Source: Eublepharis macularius
Lineage: Eukaryota > Chordata > Lepidosauria > Squamata > Eublepharidae
DNA length: 64,000 bases
Reading direction: 5' to 3'
NCBI RefSeq assembly: GCF_028583425.1
Contig: NC_072793.1
Location: 171,469,681-171,533,680, forward strand
Below, in pieces: positions 12,963 through 23,700 of this stretch. Within the stretch, counting starts at the first letter, position 1. The number at the start of each line of letters is the position of its first letter. A model generated the notes under the pieces. It did no database searches, was not told the DNA's origin, and worked only from the letters and a program-made list of their open reading frames with translations. The translations under genes were made by a program, and so were the position numbers.

Positions 12963-13300
12963 TATTCCTGATCAACAGTATCAGGGAAAGCATCTTGGCC
13001 TTGGGTCTTTCTCAGCATGTCTCAACGTGTTCTCTCATCCCTCACAGAAGCTGCATAATATGATCACACAAGCTCACACTGTACTCTGCTATGCTTCACA
13101 GATAAGACGAAAAGCTGACCACAGCGTGTTTTGCTCAGTTGCCTGAAACTGTCTCAGATTGTAATGTAACTTTTACTTGCTGACTTATTTGGTCTTGCTC
13201 TCTTCCGGGACTTCCTGGAAAGTTTCTAATAAAGCCCTCGCCTCCGGAAGCGGGGTCAGATTTTGCATCTGGATCTCGGTCTCGTGTCGTTACTACAGAG
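12960..13300 (+). mobile_element. Possible solo-LTR-like fossil
   Basis: An AATAAA signal followed by a GC-rich, CTCG-containing stretch ending near TACTACA (about 13300) looks like the 3' part of a retroviral-type LTR. No internal genes, no clear direct repeats at the ends, old and incomplete. The call is tentative. Confidence 0.28.
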
Positions 13301-13319
13301 ATTAAGATGCAGAAATTGA

Positions 13320-13605
13320 TGCCAGAGGATTCAATGTTGACCACAGGCATAGATAGTTTTAAGAGGGGATTAGATAGACTTATGGAGGATAGGTTTATCA
13401 GTAGTTACTAGTCATGATGAGTAAAGGGAACCTCCACATTTAGAGGCTGTCAACCTCTGAATATCGGAGCTGGGAGGTAGCATCAGGGGAAAGCCTCTGC
13501 CTCTACACCCTGTTTTTGGCCCTCCATAGTCACTAGTTGTCTGTTGCATGAGACACGAAGCTGGACTAGATGGATCACTGGTCCAGTCCAGCAGGGTTCT
13601 TATGT
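13320..13605 (+). mobile_element. CR1-type LINE 3' fragment
   Basis: Plus-strand 3' end of a CR1-like element: a GGGATTAGATAGACTTATGG segment, then ACCTCTGAATA, and the closing GGACTAGATGGATCACTGG and TTCTTATGTC. It is related to the copy at 14480-15090. Lies in the gene 2 intron. Confidence 0.6.
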
Positions 13606-13669
13606 CTAAAGACCTATCAGGATCTTTCTATATCTCTTCAATAATCCAAAGAGAAGCAGGAAGGAAGAC

Positions 13670-13855
13670 ATGACTGCACTGAGCTGGACCCATGGCCCAG
13701 CAAGGTCAGCATCGTCTCCACAGAAGGGCAGCAACCCTCCAGAATCTTAGGTGCTGCTACTTCATCCTTTCCACTGGAGATGCTGGGGACTGAACCTGGG
13801 ACCTTCTGCATGCCAGGCAGATGAACTATCACTGAGCCATAGCAGCTTCCTAAAA
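13670..13855 (-). repeat. tRNA-derived SINE (family 3)
   Basis: Minus strand: body from 13670, ACTGGAGATGCTGGGGACTG and the head CACTGAGCCATAGC. It ends close to the gene 2 linker exon. Confidence 0.68.
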
Positions 13856-13936
13856 GGGGACTGCAGACAGAACTATCGCCCAAGCCCCCTGCGGGGAGAA
13901 AAGGATCCACTCCTGGAAGTTCCACAGCAACCTTAC

Positions 13937-14057
13937 CTTGCAAGCCCCCGTCATCACACTCCTCCTCCTCCTCCTCCTCTTTGGCCTCTCTGCATTCGTC
14001 CCTCTGCCCCGAGTCTGAGACGGCCTGCGTTGCTTCAGAGAAACTCATGGATGACTC
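13937..14057 (-). CDS. Gene 2, 121-nt acidic linker exon
   Basis: Exon between acceptor AG at 14058-14059 and donor GTAAGG from 13936 down. It enters in phase 0 and leaves in phase 1, so it joins both neighbours in frame. The peptide starts ESSMSFSEATQ, close to the EESAVNFSEAGQ of gene 3, and contains a run of seven glutamates written as a GAG-type triplet repeat (CTC on the plus strand). It has exactly the same length as the equivalent exon of gene 3, which supports both calls. It probably acts as a flexible acidic spacer between SCAN and fingers. No KRAB exon is seen in this gene. Confidence 0.75.
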
Positions 14058-14144
14058 CTGGAATGACAGCAGAACGTCCTTTCACAACTCTCCCCACACC
14101 ACATAAGGGTCACCACCACTACTGCCACCAAAGAAGTCTAGACA

Positions 14145-14290
14145 GTCAGCGTAGTGCAGTGTGGATACAGGCTGGGAAGGCCTGGGTTCAAATCCCCACT
14201 GAACCTCTCACAGTCTCAATTACCTCACAGGGTTGCTGTGAGGGTAAGACACAGGAGGGAATAACCATGTACGCAACCATCTTGGATACT
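14145..14290 (+). repeat. Sauria-type SINE, partial
   Basis: AGTGCAGTGTGGATACAGGC head, GGGTTCAAATCCCCACTG B-box region and AGGGTTGCTGTGAGGGTAAG. Confidence 0.6.
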
Positions 14291-14479
14291 AGCCTCTGAT
14301 GGACCTTTGCTCTCCGAATTTGACTATTCCCTCTTTCAAGCCATCTAACGGCATAGCTCAGATGGCTACATACATTGGCAGTGAGTTCCACAAATTCATT
14401 ATGCATTGTGTGGAGAAGTAGTTAGCTAAGACGGCGGTGGAGGGGGGAAGACATACTTGAGATCTGGAGAAAATGGACA

Positions 14480-15090
14480 GAGCGAGTTTTTTCCCCCTGT
14501 CCCATAATACTGGAACACAAGAGCACCCTATGAAGTTGTTGGGGAATAGGTTCAGGGCAGACAAAAGGTAATACTTCTCTGCTTAATGAGTAATTAAACT
14601 GTGGAACTCACTGCCAGTGGTCATAGTGCTTTCCAGCTGAATGCTGGGTGAGCCAGTAAAAACTCAATCTGCTTCCAAAGTTTTGGGAGCAGGTTTTTTT
14701 AAGTTGCTATCAAGGTGGGTTTTCATTGGTTAATGTTTTCTGTGAAAACTATATGAGTGTTTTATTCTGTCATGTATTTTATTCTGTTTTGTTGTATTGA
14801 TTTCTATGTTAAAGATCACCGGTCAGAAGAGCTTATTAATAAAAGGGGGGGGGATAGACTAGTGATGGCCGTGAGCACAGATGTCTTTAAATGGGGGTTG
14901 GACAGGTTCATGGACGAAAGGTTCGTCAATGGCTACTAGTCATGGTGAGTAGAAGGAACCTCTACATTCAGAGACGGTCAACCTCTGAATCCCAGTGCCA
15001 GGAGCAACATCAAAGCAAGGCCTCGGCCTCTGTTCTCTATTTGTTTGGCTCTCAAGGGCAGCTGGTTGGCCACGGTGTGAGACAGATTGC
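14480..15090 (+). mobile_element. CR1-type LINE 3' fragments
   Basis: Two or more collinear pieces: a GTGGAACTCACTGCCAGTGG segment near 14600, then from about 14855 the same GGACAGGTTCATGGA...CCTCTGAATCCCAG run as in the fragment at 13320. Short A/T-rich interruptions separate them. It lies in the intron between the gene 2 SCAN and linker exons. Confidence 0.55.
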
Positions 15091-15382
15091 TGGACTCTTT
15101 ATTTATTTATTTGATTTGATTTATACCCCACCCTCCCCACAGATGGGCTCAGGGCGGCTAGATGGACACAAGAGGCTGGACTGCTATGCTCTTGATCCTT
15201 GAAACAGAAGTGAGGAACACTTCTACGCTGGTAGCCATGGGGCAACAAGGAAGGGCTTACCTTGAGTAGCAGCCAGCTCCAAGAAAAGAAATAAATGATA
15301 ATGGAGTTTCCCAGTCAAGAGAGAGCAACCATCCCCGGCCCTGGACCACAGGTGAATATACAGAATATACAAAGAGACTGAC

Positions 15383-16285
15383 CTGTTTGTCCTTGCTCTC
15401 CGCCTCTCGCTGCAGCTGCAGGAAATCCTCGGCCAGGGACACCGCCTGGGAGCAGGTCTCCGGCCCGCCTTCCCTGACCCAGCTCTGGATCTCCGGGGGC
15501 AGGACAGCCAGGAACTGCTCCAGGATCAAGAGCTCCAGGATCTGCTCCTTGCTGTGTCTCTTGACCTTCAGCCACCGATGGCAGAGTTCCCGGAGCTGGA
15601 TGCAAGCCCCTCTCGGCCCCTCGGCCTCCTGGTAGCAGAAATGCCGGAAGTGGTGGCACCACCTCTCTCTGGTTGCTGCATCCTGCCGCAAGATGGCTTC
15701 TTTGACCTTCCCATAGTCCTCTCTGTCGCCAACCTCCAGCTTGTTAAAGGCCTGCTCGGCTTCTCCACTGAGGGCCGGCAAGAGGCGGGCCACCCACTCT
15801 TCCCTGGGCCACCGACAGGCTTTGGCCACTTGCTCAAAGGCGGCCAGGAAGGCCTTGGCATCATCCCATGGAGAGGGCTCTTCTGGGAAAGGTGCGACAC
15901 CCCAACCTGAGTCAGGGGCCTCCACTGTCTTTAGGAACTCCTGCCACTGGGCATCCCACTGCTGAAGGAGACCCTCGCAGGGCTCCTGTTTCACCTGAGC
16001 CACAGGGATCCTTGGCACAAATTCCTGGACACTCCCAACATGGGCATTGTGAGGGGCTTGCTCCATTTCCCCAGATTTGTCCCTGGGTGTGGAGGCTTCC
16101 GGGTCTTTCTCCTCAGCTTTCATTCCCATGGGCACCCACGGCTTGAACACAGCATGGAACTGGAATTCTGGTTGCCTCCCTTGCTCTGTATCCATATTTT
16201 GCTCTCTTTGGGTCCACAGAAGCTCAGAAGATTCCCCACCGGACCCTTCCTGTGGACTGGGGATGTTTAACCGCACAGCATCCAT
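15383..16285 (-). CDS. Gene 2, SCAN domain exon with long N-terminal extension
   Basis: First coding exon, 301 codons, from ATG 16285 (MDAVRLNIP) to a CAG codon before donor GTCAGT from 15382 down. The acceptor AG at 16324-16325 lies just upstream, so the exon also holds a little 5' UTR. In order: an acidic N-terminus; a sumoylation-type motif VKQEP near residue 97; a region around residues 136-200 ([43 protein letters not shown]); then a full SCAN domain at about 205-295 ([45 protein letters not shown]). The SCAN family is known to derive from an ancient Gag capsid, and the extra N-terminal block fits the other half of that fold. Role: partner choice and dimerisation. Confidence 0.92.
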
Positions 16286-16784
16286 CTCGCTTTCTTCTTC
16301 TCCCTGGATGGGGAGCCTTCGGCCTGTGGGGAAACAAACGAGAACAGATGAAGGAGAAATCTTTTTCAGCTTCTCAGCTGCCACAAAGATGGTGGATGAT
16401 CTTTCCCTCTGCAGCGTCACAACCAGGTTTCCACGGTTTATAGTCTACTTCAGTCCAATTCATTCGTTGTGAACCTTTGGCTCCAATTAAAATGGATCAA
16501 ATGGGGGGACATATTTTCAAAAGAAAAATGTTAATTGCATATTTTTTGTCAGCATCTACAAAACCTGTTGACAGCAGGCACAGCATCATGGGACAGATTC
16601 TGAAACAGCATGTTGTGAAAGAGTATATTTGAAGAGGTGTACTCTCTTTAAGACACAGAATGGAATCTCTCCCCCAAGAGATCTAAAAGCGAAGAAAGCA
16701 CGCTTCTCCCCCCCCCCCCGGGAAGCCTACTGTTTTATGAATAAGTATGTGTGTAGATTTAATAGACTAACAATTTTAAGAGGA

Positions 16785-16845
16785 GTTACTCCAGTCTAAG
16801 CCCATTGAAATTAGTGGGCTTAGAATGGAGTAACTCTGTTTAGGA
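16785..16845 (+). repeat. Short inverted repeat
   Basis: AGTTACTCCAGTCTAAGCCC and its mirror GGGCTTAGAATGGAGTAACT around a short loop. A common squamate repeat element, upstream of gene 2 SCAN. Confidence 0.6.
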
Positions 16846-17489
16846 CTATTTAGTATTTATATAAAGTTCTTTAACTAGGCTTCAACCCTCAAAACTACAG
16901 GAGTCAAAATGAGAGCAGCCATGGCGGAACTGACCAAAGATCTGCCTACCCCAGCATCCTGTTTCCAGCAGAGGTCACAGCCAAAGGCTGGGAAACCCAC
17001 AAGCAGGATATTAAAGTGATGGCTTGGTCCCCCTGCAGGTGGTATACAGCAGCATACTGCCTCTTAATATGGAGGCTCCACTTACCTATCAAAGTTAATC
17101 ACTATTCTTTCCTTCGGGGTCATAAACACACAAATCTATTTATTTATTTACAATAATTTCTACACTGGTCTTTCCTACAATCTCAGCTGACAAGGTTATC
17201 ACGGTCTAAAAACTGACATTTCTATTTTATTATTTTCTTTAAAAATAAAACGAAAGCCAATTATATATTTGTATACTGAAATCTGCCTTGGACCCTGTGT
17301 GTGTAAATAAATGAAATTAAATAAAACTTGAAACAGTGGCTCTGCCACCCAATGCAAAGAACCATATTATTGGAAAAGGGGAGAACAGAATTTTGTTTTC
17401 CATCGTCAACAGCCCCACAAAAAGTCGTGGGGGGGGGGCGATCACAACCCTCAAGTAGATTGACGAGACAGCCTTTAAGAAGGAAACCA

Positions 17490-17730
17490 CAACTGAACGG
17501 CAGGGCTCTTGCTTTGCAGGTAGAAGGTCCTGTGTTCAAGTCCTGCCCTCAACTGGGCAAAGCTCTGGGGCCGTGAGGTCAGGCAAGCCAACTCTGACGC
17601 TTGGCCAGCTGCTGCTAGTCCAAGCTGGCAAGGGCAGAGCTACTGGCGAGCCAAGCCCTTGCTTCTTAATGCGCAAAGTCCCGGGTTCTATCCCTCCCTC
17701 TTGCCTGTGACCTTGGGCAGTCGCCGGGCA
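17490..17730 (+). repeat. Possible old tRNA-derived SINE pieces
   Basis: GCAGGTAGAAGGTCCTGTG with TTCAAGTCCTGCCCTC, and further on GGGTTCTATCCCTCCC with GTGACCTTGGGCAGTC, look like two diverged SINE heads. Weak. Confidence 0.35.
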
Positions 17731-17980
17731 TAGTACGGTGGGCAGACCCCAGACTAGACAGGCACCCTCGAAGTCACATTCCCACGTGCCTAAGCAGCCA
17801 ACCCTGGCACAATTTTCCCCCGCGGCTTTGAAAATCCTTTTTAAAAAGCCATGTTCCAATTAAAAGGAGGAACGCACACCTCACACGGTGTGCACTGATT
17901 GCTCCAAGCAAGCTTAAGACCAGCTCAGCTGCCTCCCTCCTGCTGCCATTCAGACGTGCAGTCTCTGCCCCGTCACTTAC

Positions 17981-18135
17981 CCTGATTCCTCCCCTCCAGG
18001 TCCAGATGTCAACCTCCCCGTCAAAAACAGAGGCAGCTGCTGCCACTCCCGGGGAAAAAGTATATTCAAAAGACCCCGTTTCCGGGGGAGGGTTCACGGC
18101 AGGAAGGGGCTCGTTCAGACGTTGCATTTGCCCAC
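17981..18135 (-). promoter_or_regulatory. Putative 5' non-coding exon and GC-rich promoter of gene 2
   Basis: A GC- and CpG-rich stretch lies about 1.7 kb upstream of the gene 2 SCAN exon. It contains a strong minus-strand splice donor (CAGG followed by GTAAGTG) at 17980-17981. This is the expected layout for an untranslated first exon of a SCAN gene. The 5' limit is a guess and no TATA box is evident. Confidence 0.35.
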
Positions 18136-18394
18136 CCTCGGCTATTCAGCACTCCCCGGGCTTGGAGGGGGCTTTTGTTCTTCCTCGGTTTAATGCCTTC
18201 CGAGCCCCCTTCCCAGCTCTGGGTTTGCCGACTCTGCTTCCGCAAAAAGTCCCCCCTTCCCCTTTTTCTATTATAATTTTTTGTTTAAGAAAGAGCTTGC
18301 AACAAAGTCTTCATGGCTTTGCAAGGCTTGCTGGGAATTGTAGTTTGCGGCAGCAAAGGATGTTGTGGGAAGACGGCGTTGTAGGAAGTTCCTG

Positions 18395-18600
18395 TAGAAC
18401 CGTGATTAAGTGGCGAGGTTGCAAATCAGCCGTTTGCTGGTTCGAATCCCACGGCTTGCCACGAGCGCTGCAGAGGGGCCTTGGGTCAGCCACTCCTCTC
18501 AGCGCCAGCATCCCAAGTATATTGTGGGTATAATAACACTGACTTTGTTCACTTCTTTGAGTGGGGCAGTATATAAGCACTATTATTATTATTAATTCAA
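18395..18600 (+). repeat. tRNA-derived SINE (family 2)
   Basis: GTGATTAAGTGGCGAGGTTG with B-box-like GGTTCGAATCCC, CCTTGGGTCAGCCACTCC, and an ATTATTATT tail. Confidence 0.7.
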
Positions 18601-18759
18601 GCACATTGCAAGTATTCATTGAGCAAGATTTCTCTTTGCTGCCAATGTAGTTCACCATACGGCTCAAAACCAAGCAAAAGAAATTTAATAACATCATTAG
18701 CAACTAAAGCATATTACAAAGACAGCAACTGTGGTGGTTTGTACAAAATCGTCCCAAAG

Positions 18760-19160
18760 CCTTTTTAAAATATTTATTTACTTATGGGTCTATTTATACC
18801 TGCAAAGAACCTTTCAGCATCATTTGCCCCAACTCCCACTTATCCAGGCAACAACCAGGGCTTTTTTTTCAGCAGGAATGCAGTGGAACTGAGTTCCAGA
18901 ACCTCTTGAAAATGGTCACATGGCTGGTGGCCCCGCCCCCTGATCTCCAGACAGGGGAGTTTAGAGTGCCCTCCACACCAGCACAGAGGGCAATCTAAAT
19001 TCCCCTCTGTCTGGTGATCAGGGGCAGGGCCACCAGCCATGTGACCATTTTCTCCGAGGGCAACCCACTGAGTTCCACCACCTCTTTTCCCAGAAAAAAA
19101 GCCCTGGCAACAACTATCTTGTGAGGTAGGTTAGGTTGGAATTCAAAACCCTAGCACTGG
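18760..19160 (-). repeat. Old Sauria-type SINE split by a hAT-type element
   Basis: TATTTATTTACTTATGGG and the CAACAACTATCTTGTGAGGT block flank the 18856-19106 hAT element. Only fragments of the SINE are recognisable. Confidence 0.45.
18848..19114 (+). mobile_element. Non-autonomous hAT-type element with 8-bp target duplication
   Basis: Element at 18856-19106 starting CAGGGCTTTTTTTTCAGC and ending in the mirror AAAAAAAGCCCTG, flanked by GCAACAAC at 18848-18855 and 19107-19114. CAGGG termini plus an 8-bp duplication are diagnostic of hAT transposons. The interior is also mostly palindromic (ATGGTCACATGGCTGGTGG mirrored). It has no coding capacity. Inserted in an old SINE. Confidence 0.8.
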
Positions 19161-19576
19161 TATTCAGAGGTCCCCTTTGGTCAACATGGTGAGTAGCTCT
19201 TGCCAGATCTCTTCTCCATCAATCTGCCAAATTCCCATTTCAAGCCATCTATGCTACATCTGCTGGCACCAAATTCCAAATCGATGAATGTCGGGAGGGG
19301 GGAACTCATAACATTTATAATAGGGCAACACAGGAGCAGTGGAAAAAATAGGAGGAAAAAAGATACAGATTCTCAGGGCCAATTTTCTCCCTCCCTTGAC
19401 CCACACTTCTGGCCTTCCTTAAGATTTGTGGGGTGCAGTCTTACCTGGATTTTTCTTATACCAACATCGTTTTTACCCCTAAAAATAGATATCTGGTTCA
19501 GTTTGTAGTTGGCTTTTCTCTTGCAAAATTTATGATCATTGTGAAGATGTAGCTGTAGGTTCTCAGACTTACCCAA

Positions 19577-19653
19577 CTATTCTATTCTATTCTATTCTAT
19601 TCTATTCTATTCTATTCTATTCTATTCTATTCTATTCTATTCTATTCTATTCT
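19577..19653 (+). repeat. (ATTCT)n microsatellite, block 1
   Basis: About 15 near-perfect CTATT units next to a CR1 3' tail. Confidence 0.95.
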
Positions 19654-19714
19654 TTAGGCTGATCCTGCACTGGGCAGGGGGTTGGACTAGATGGTCTGTA
19701 TGGGCCCTTCCAAC
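19654..19714 (+). mobile_element. CR1-type 3' tail between pentanucleotide blocks
   Basis: About 60 bp reading GATCCTGCACTGGGCAGGGG, then GGTTGGACTAGATGG and CCCTTCCAACTCTATT. This is the typical 3' end of CR1 LINEs, whose tails normally carry short ATTCTATG-type repeats. Here both sides are expanded ATTCT repeats. Confidence 0.65.
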
Positions 19715-19795
19715 TCTATTCTATTCTATTCTATTCTATTCTATTCTATTCTATTCTATTCTATTCTATTCTATTCTATTCTATTCTATTCTATT
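19715..19795 (+). repeat. (ATTCT)n microsatellite, block 2
   Basis: About 16 near-perfect CTATT units on the other side of the CR1 tail, same register of the repeat unit as block 1. Confidence 0.95.
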
Positions 19796-19799
19796 GCAC

Positions 19800-20012
19800 C
19801 AAAGTTCTAGCCAGCATAGTTAGAGTGTTGGATTCGGATCTAGGAGACCTAGGTTCAAATCCCCCTTTGCTTGCAGGGTGACCTTGGGCCAGTCACATAC
19901 TCGGGTTAGTCTACCTACTTCTCAGGGCTGTTGTGAGGACAAAATGAAGGAGGGGAGATGATTGCATCCCCATTGGGGAGGAAAGCAGGCTATAAATAAA
20001 ATCAATAAAATA
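19800..20012 (+). repeat. Sauria-type SINE
   Basis: AGCCAGCATAGTTAGAGTGT head, GGAGACCTAGGTTCAAATCC, TGTTGTGAGGACAAAATG and an AATAAAATCAATAAAAT tail. Confidence 0.75.
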
Positions 20013-20304
20013 TCCTTGACAAAATGTTGAATGCCAACTTCACAGCCTGCTGGAGGGATTTTCCGGCACAAAAACAACCACGACACAAGTCCTTGCCTTC
20101 AGTAAGGAAAATTTGTCTTATATGCAGGTCTTGAATTCCCAGGTTTCCTTTTAAAAAGCAAGTCTCTAGGCCCAGTATTAGGAGAAAGTCATACCTCTGC
20201 AATGAAAGGGGCCAGAGATGGATGGACTGTCTGACTGACAAACTTTTTCCTTCCTTCCTTCCTGAAAATTAGTGATTCAGATAAATTGATAAGGTTATAA
20301 TATA

Positions 20305-20978
20305 GATGCAGAGGAGTTAGCCGTGTTAGTCTGTGGTAGCAAAATCAAAAAGAGTCCAGTAGCACCTTTAAGACTAACCAATTTTATTGTAGCATAAGCT
20401 TTCGAGAATCAAGTTCTCTTCCGTCAGATGCGTGCTACAGAAACTGGTCAAATATAGAAGAGGAGGGGGGAGGAGGGAGAAGAGGCAATTAGGGCGGGAG
20501 AGGGAGGGTGCAACCAAAACATTCCTTTGCTAGTAAATGTAAACATCTCCTTTTGGAGTGGAGATTAATTGGCTTGTGTGAGGCTTCAAAGGAGTTTGCC
20601 GTGTTTGCCGTGCCAAAGGAGTTCTCTTTGTCACATGCATCTGGCGGGGAGAGCTGTGGTTATCGAAGGCTTATACTACATTGGAATTGGATGGTCTGGT
20701 TGTTTTGCTGCTACAAACCAACACGGCAAACTCCTTTGAAGCCTCACACAAGCCAATTAATCTCCACTCCAAAAGGAGATGTTTACATTTACTAGCAAAG
20801 GAATGTTTTGGTTGCACCCTCCCTCTCCCACCCTAACTGCATCTTCTCTCTCCTCCCCTCCTCGTCTATATTTGACCAGTTTCTGTATCATGCATCTGAC
20901 GAAGAGAACTTGATTCTCGAAAGCTTATGCTACAATAAAATTGGTTAGTCTTAAAGGCGCTACTGGACTCTTTTTGAT
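20305..20978 (+). mobile_element. Fold-back element, long copy
   Basis: The same family as 29465-30011 but with a longer centre, about 675 bp in all. Arms of about 275 bp are inverted copies. The centre (20590-20740) contains a more diverged copy of the same arm sequence (CAAACCAACACGGCAAACTC), so this looks like an element nested in or built from an older one. No clean target duplication was seen. Confidence 0.7.
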
Positions 20979-21619
20979 ATTAAGTGACTGTGCACCTGTT
21001 AGTTTTACTAAAACACCCGAAACCATGGAATCATTGTAGGCGGAAGGCTCAAGAAGCATCCAAAACATTGGTCAGGGGAATCTTGACTCAGAGCATTGCC
21101 AATAACTAGGGGAACGTTTTCATCAGTATCATTCTATTTAGAACAGGCCAGGAGGTCTTTCTTACTCCTGATAAAAGGATATTCTTTTTAACTGGAGATG
21201 CTGGGGATTGAACCTGGGACTTTGTGCTTGTGGAGCTGTTCTAAGAGCAGCAGGAGAAAAAATTTAAAGTCAGTGGAGTGTGCACCATGACAGCAGTTCT
21301 GTGGAAAATCCGGAAGCGACGTCAGGTAGCTCTAGGAATTGGCAGAAATCTTATGGTTTACTTGATTCCCAACAATTCCTACAGCTACCTGACACCACTT
21401 CTGGGTTTTCTATGGCACATGCTACACTGCACGCCCCATGTCACTGCCTGCCAAGCTCCCATCAGTGGGCAGGCACAGCATGGCAACCCTATAATCCCTG
21501 CTTTGCTTGGATACTTTCCTTTCCTTGGAGAAGCAGGTATCCACATTGGCAAGGTTGGCATTCTAACTTTTCACTGGGCTTGCCAGCTGGCCCCCTTCCT
21601 GTCTCAATTGGGTCTGGCC

Positions 21620-22290
21620 AGTGATTCATGCCACAGTCACCTCCAGGTTAGTCTACTGTATTTCACTCTATGCAGAGCTGCCCTTGAAGGCGCTCCAGAA
21701 ACGGCAGGTCATGCAAAACGCAGCTGCTAAGCTCCTGACTGATTCATCACGGTTGGCCCATATGCAGCCTATTTTACAGCAGCTGCACTGGCTTTCAATT
21801 GGTTTCTGGATCAAATTCCAGCTGCTGGTTTTAACCTTTAAAGGCCTACACAGTCTGGGACCATCATATCTGATGAACCAGCTCTCCCGATATGATCCCC
21901 CACAAAGTCTGCGTTCTTCATCTCACGGCTTACTGGTGGTGCCTGGCCCCCAAGTGCCTCATCTCTCTTCCGCCAGGTTGAGGGCTTTCTCCATGATAGC
22001 CCCATTCTGGTGGAATGCTCTGTCTGACAATACTTATGCCCTGCAGATCCTGTCTAGGTTCTGCAGGACATGCAAGGCAGAATTGTTTCAGTAGGCTTTT
22101 AATCCGCCATGATATATCATGGAATCTTTGCCCCCACGGTTATTTTTATTTTTGGTTGTAGCCCTTAATTGTAGTGATGTTTTTAGTTTTAATATGTAAT
22201 ATTTATTGTTGTTTTTAATTGTTTTTAATGTTGCAAACTGCTTGGGACCATGTTCAAAGGAGATGCGGTATAAAAATCTAACAAATAAAT
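21620..22290 (+). mobile_element. L2-like LINE, 3' part
   Basis: Plus-strand remnant of the C-terminal region of a non-LTR reverse transcriptase (LVYCISLYAELPLKALQK, QNAAAKLL, LHWLSI, VLTFKGLHSLGPSYL). It is followed by an AT-rich 3' UTR ending in GCGGTATAAAAAT and a short TAAA-type repeat. This is the typical ending of L2-like elements of reptiles. It is 5'-truncated. Confidence 0.75.
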
Positions 22291-22729
22291 AATCAGTGGG
22301 ATATGGTTTCCCCTCTTACATGATGGAGTGAAATGGGTTATAAGAAGAGGGGTGGCGTGGTGCATGCTGGTACATCAAGAAGGGCTGGAGGAACCTTTAA
22401 GTTGCCCTCTTGCAAAAATGATTTGCTGACCTGAACAGACCAAAAGACGTAAAAGTCACGAAAGCTTTAGCAAAAATAATGGTACAACAAAACCAGTGAG
22501 GGCACATATTCAAAGCTACAAAGACACCCCCCCCCAATATTTTTCAGATCATCTATGACTGCTCCAGGAAAACAGACTTCTTTTAAATTTGTTCTTTCCC
22601 TCTTACATAACAGTCTGAATTGCAGCCAACCTTTTCTGCAGTTTGTTCATTCGCATAATTCAGTTTCTATCGTGTTCTACTCATGAAGAGCAAGGAGATT
22701 TCAGCTCTTCTTTCTCTAACTTCAGAGAA

Positions 22730-23430
22730 TTTACCCGTTCGGATGCCAATCAAGTTCAGTTTTTCCAGCAGCTTTTTTCCCACCAGCCAAGCACATAGAG
22801 TGGATTCTCAAGTGACAACTGAGGGTGGCCTGCACCCCAATTCCTTCCCAACAATAGGAATGTTTATATGGCTTCTCTGAGCTGGATTTCTCTATGGAGC
22901 CAGAAACCAACACCTGGGTTGCTTCTGAGCCCTCCCGAGTGTTTTTCACCTACATGGGTGTTTTGATGACTATGAAGTTTAATTTTTTCTGGGTATTCAT
23001 ATACTCTCTTGTTAGTAAGGAGTTTTTGGACAAATAAGGTCTGAGCTACCAGCAAAGCTGAAGACCACAAAGAGAGACAATTTCCCTCTCATGAAAATTC
23101 TTTTACTTTTATAGGGGCCTGAACTCAGCTTGAAGCTCTCCCCTTAAGAACTGAAGGTTCTTCATCTTTCCAGCATGAATTCTTAGCTCAAGCAACACCA
23201 CAAGAAAGGTCTTTTCTCTGTAAGGTGAGTTTGCTCTTTCCACTCCTGGCTTTCAGACACATTTTCCAGGTTACAATACCTTCTTTCTCTGCCCCCGCCC
23301 TCATCATTCAATGTGGCCCCTTTTGTTGGAGATATTCCCTCCCACTCTGCCCACCAAATTAACCTGCTAAAGAAATGAGAGAATCCTACACAAAGTTCAT
23401 TCTCGGGATGACACAAAACGGTGACTTTAA
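22730..23430 (-). pseudogene. Decayed C2H2 zinc-finger exon downstream of gene 3
   Basis: Minus-strand remnants of a zinc-finger exon: a spacer-like part (NVSESQEWKEQTHLTEKR, about 23200-23270), then broken finger pieces such as KLHSHQNTHVGEK (about 22950-22990) and EKPYKHSYCW with LSCHLRIHS (about 22800-22880). The pieces lie in different frames with several stops, and no finger keeps all four ligands. It lies 430 bp past the last exon of gene 3 in the same orientation, so it is either the corpse of a neighbouring paralogue or a discarded alternative last exon. Confidence 0.55.
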
Positions 23431-23464
23431 AGTAGAGAATGAAGCCTATTAATACTAAGAGACA

Positions 23465-23700
23465 CTTTTCAGAGGAGTTTCATGTGGGTAGCTGTCTTGG
23501 GTCTGCAGTAATAGAGTGAGAAACAAATTCAGTAGCATTTTCAATACCAACAAGATTTCAAGGGTATAAGCTTTTGAGAATCAAAGCATTCTCAAAGCTT
23601 TGTATCTGAAAAAGGGATCTTTGACTCACGAAAGCTTATATCCTGGAATGCTGCTGGTCTTTAAGATGCTACTGAACTTGAATCTTGGTTTTCAGAGGAG
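23465..23700 (+). repeat. Diverged fold-back family repeat
   Basis: Shows the family landmarks: a GAATCAAAGCATTCTCAAAG palindrome, ACTCACGAAAGCTTATA and GGTCTTTAAGATGCTACTG, bounded by TTTTCAGAGGAG on both sides (23466 and 23690). Older and more diverged than the copies at 20.3 and 29.5 kb. Confidence 0.5.

Noticed and set aside
16690-16730. C and G homopolymer runs (also at 33403, 34140, 52803, 54001 and 54380)
   Set aside because: Simple low-complexity tracts scattered through introns and spacers, with no further structure.
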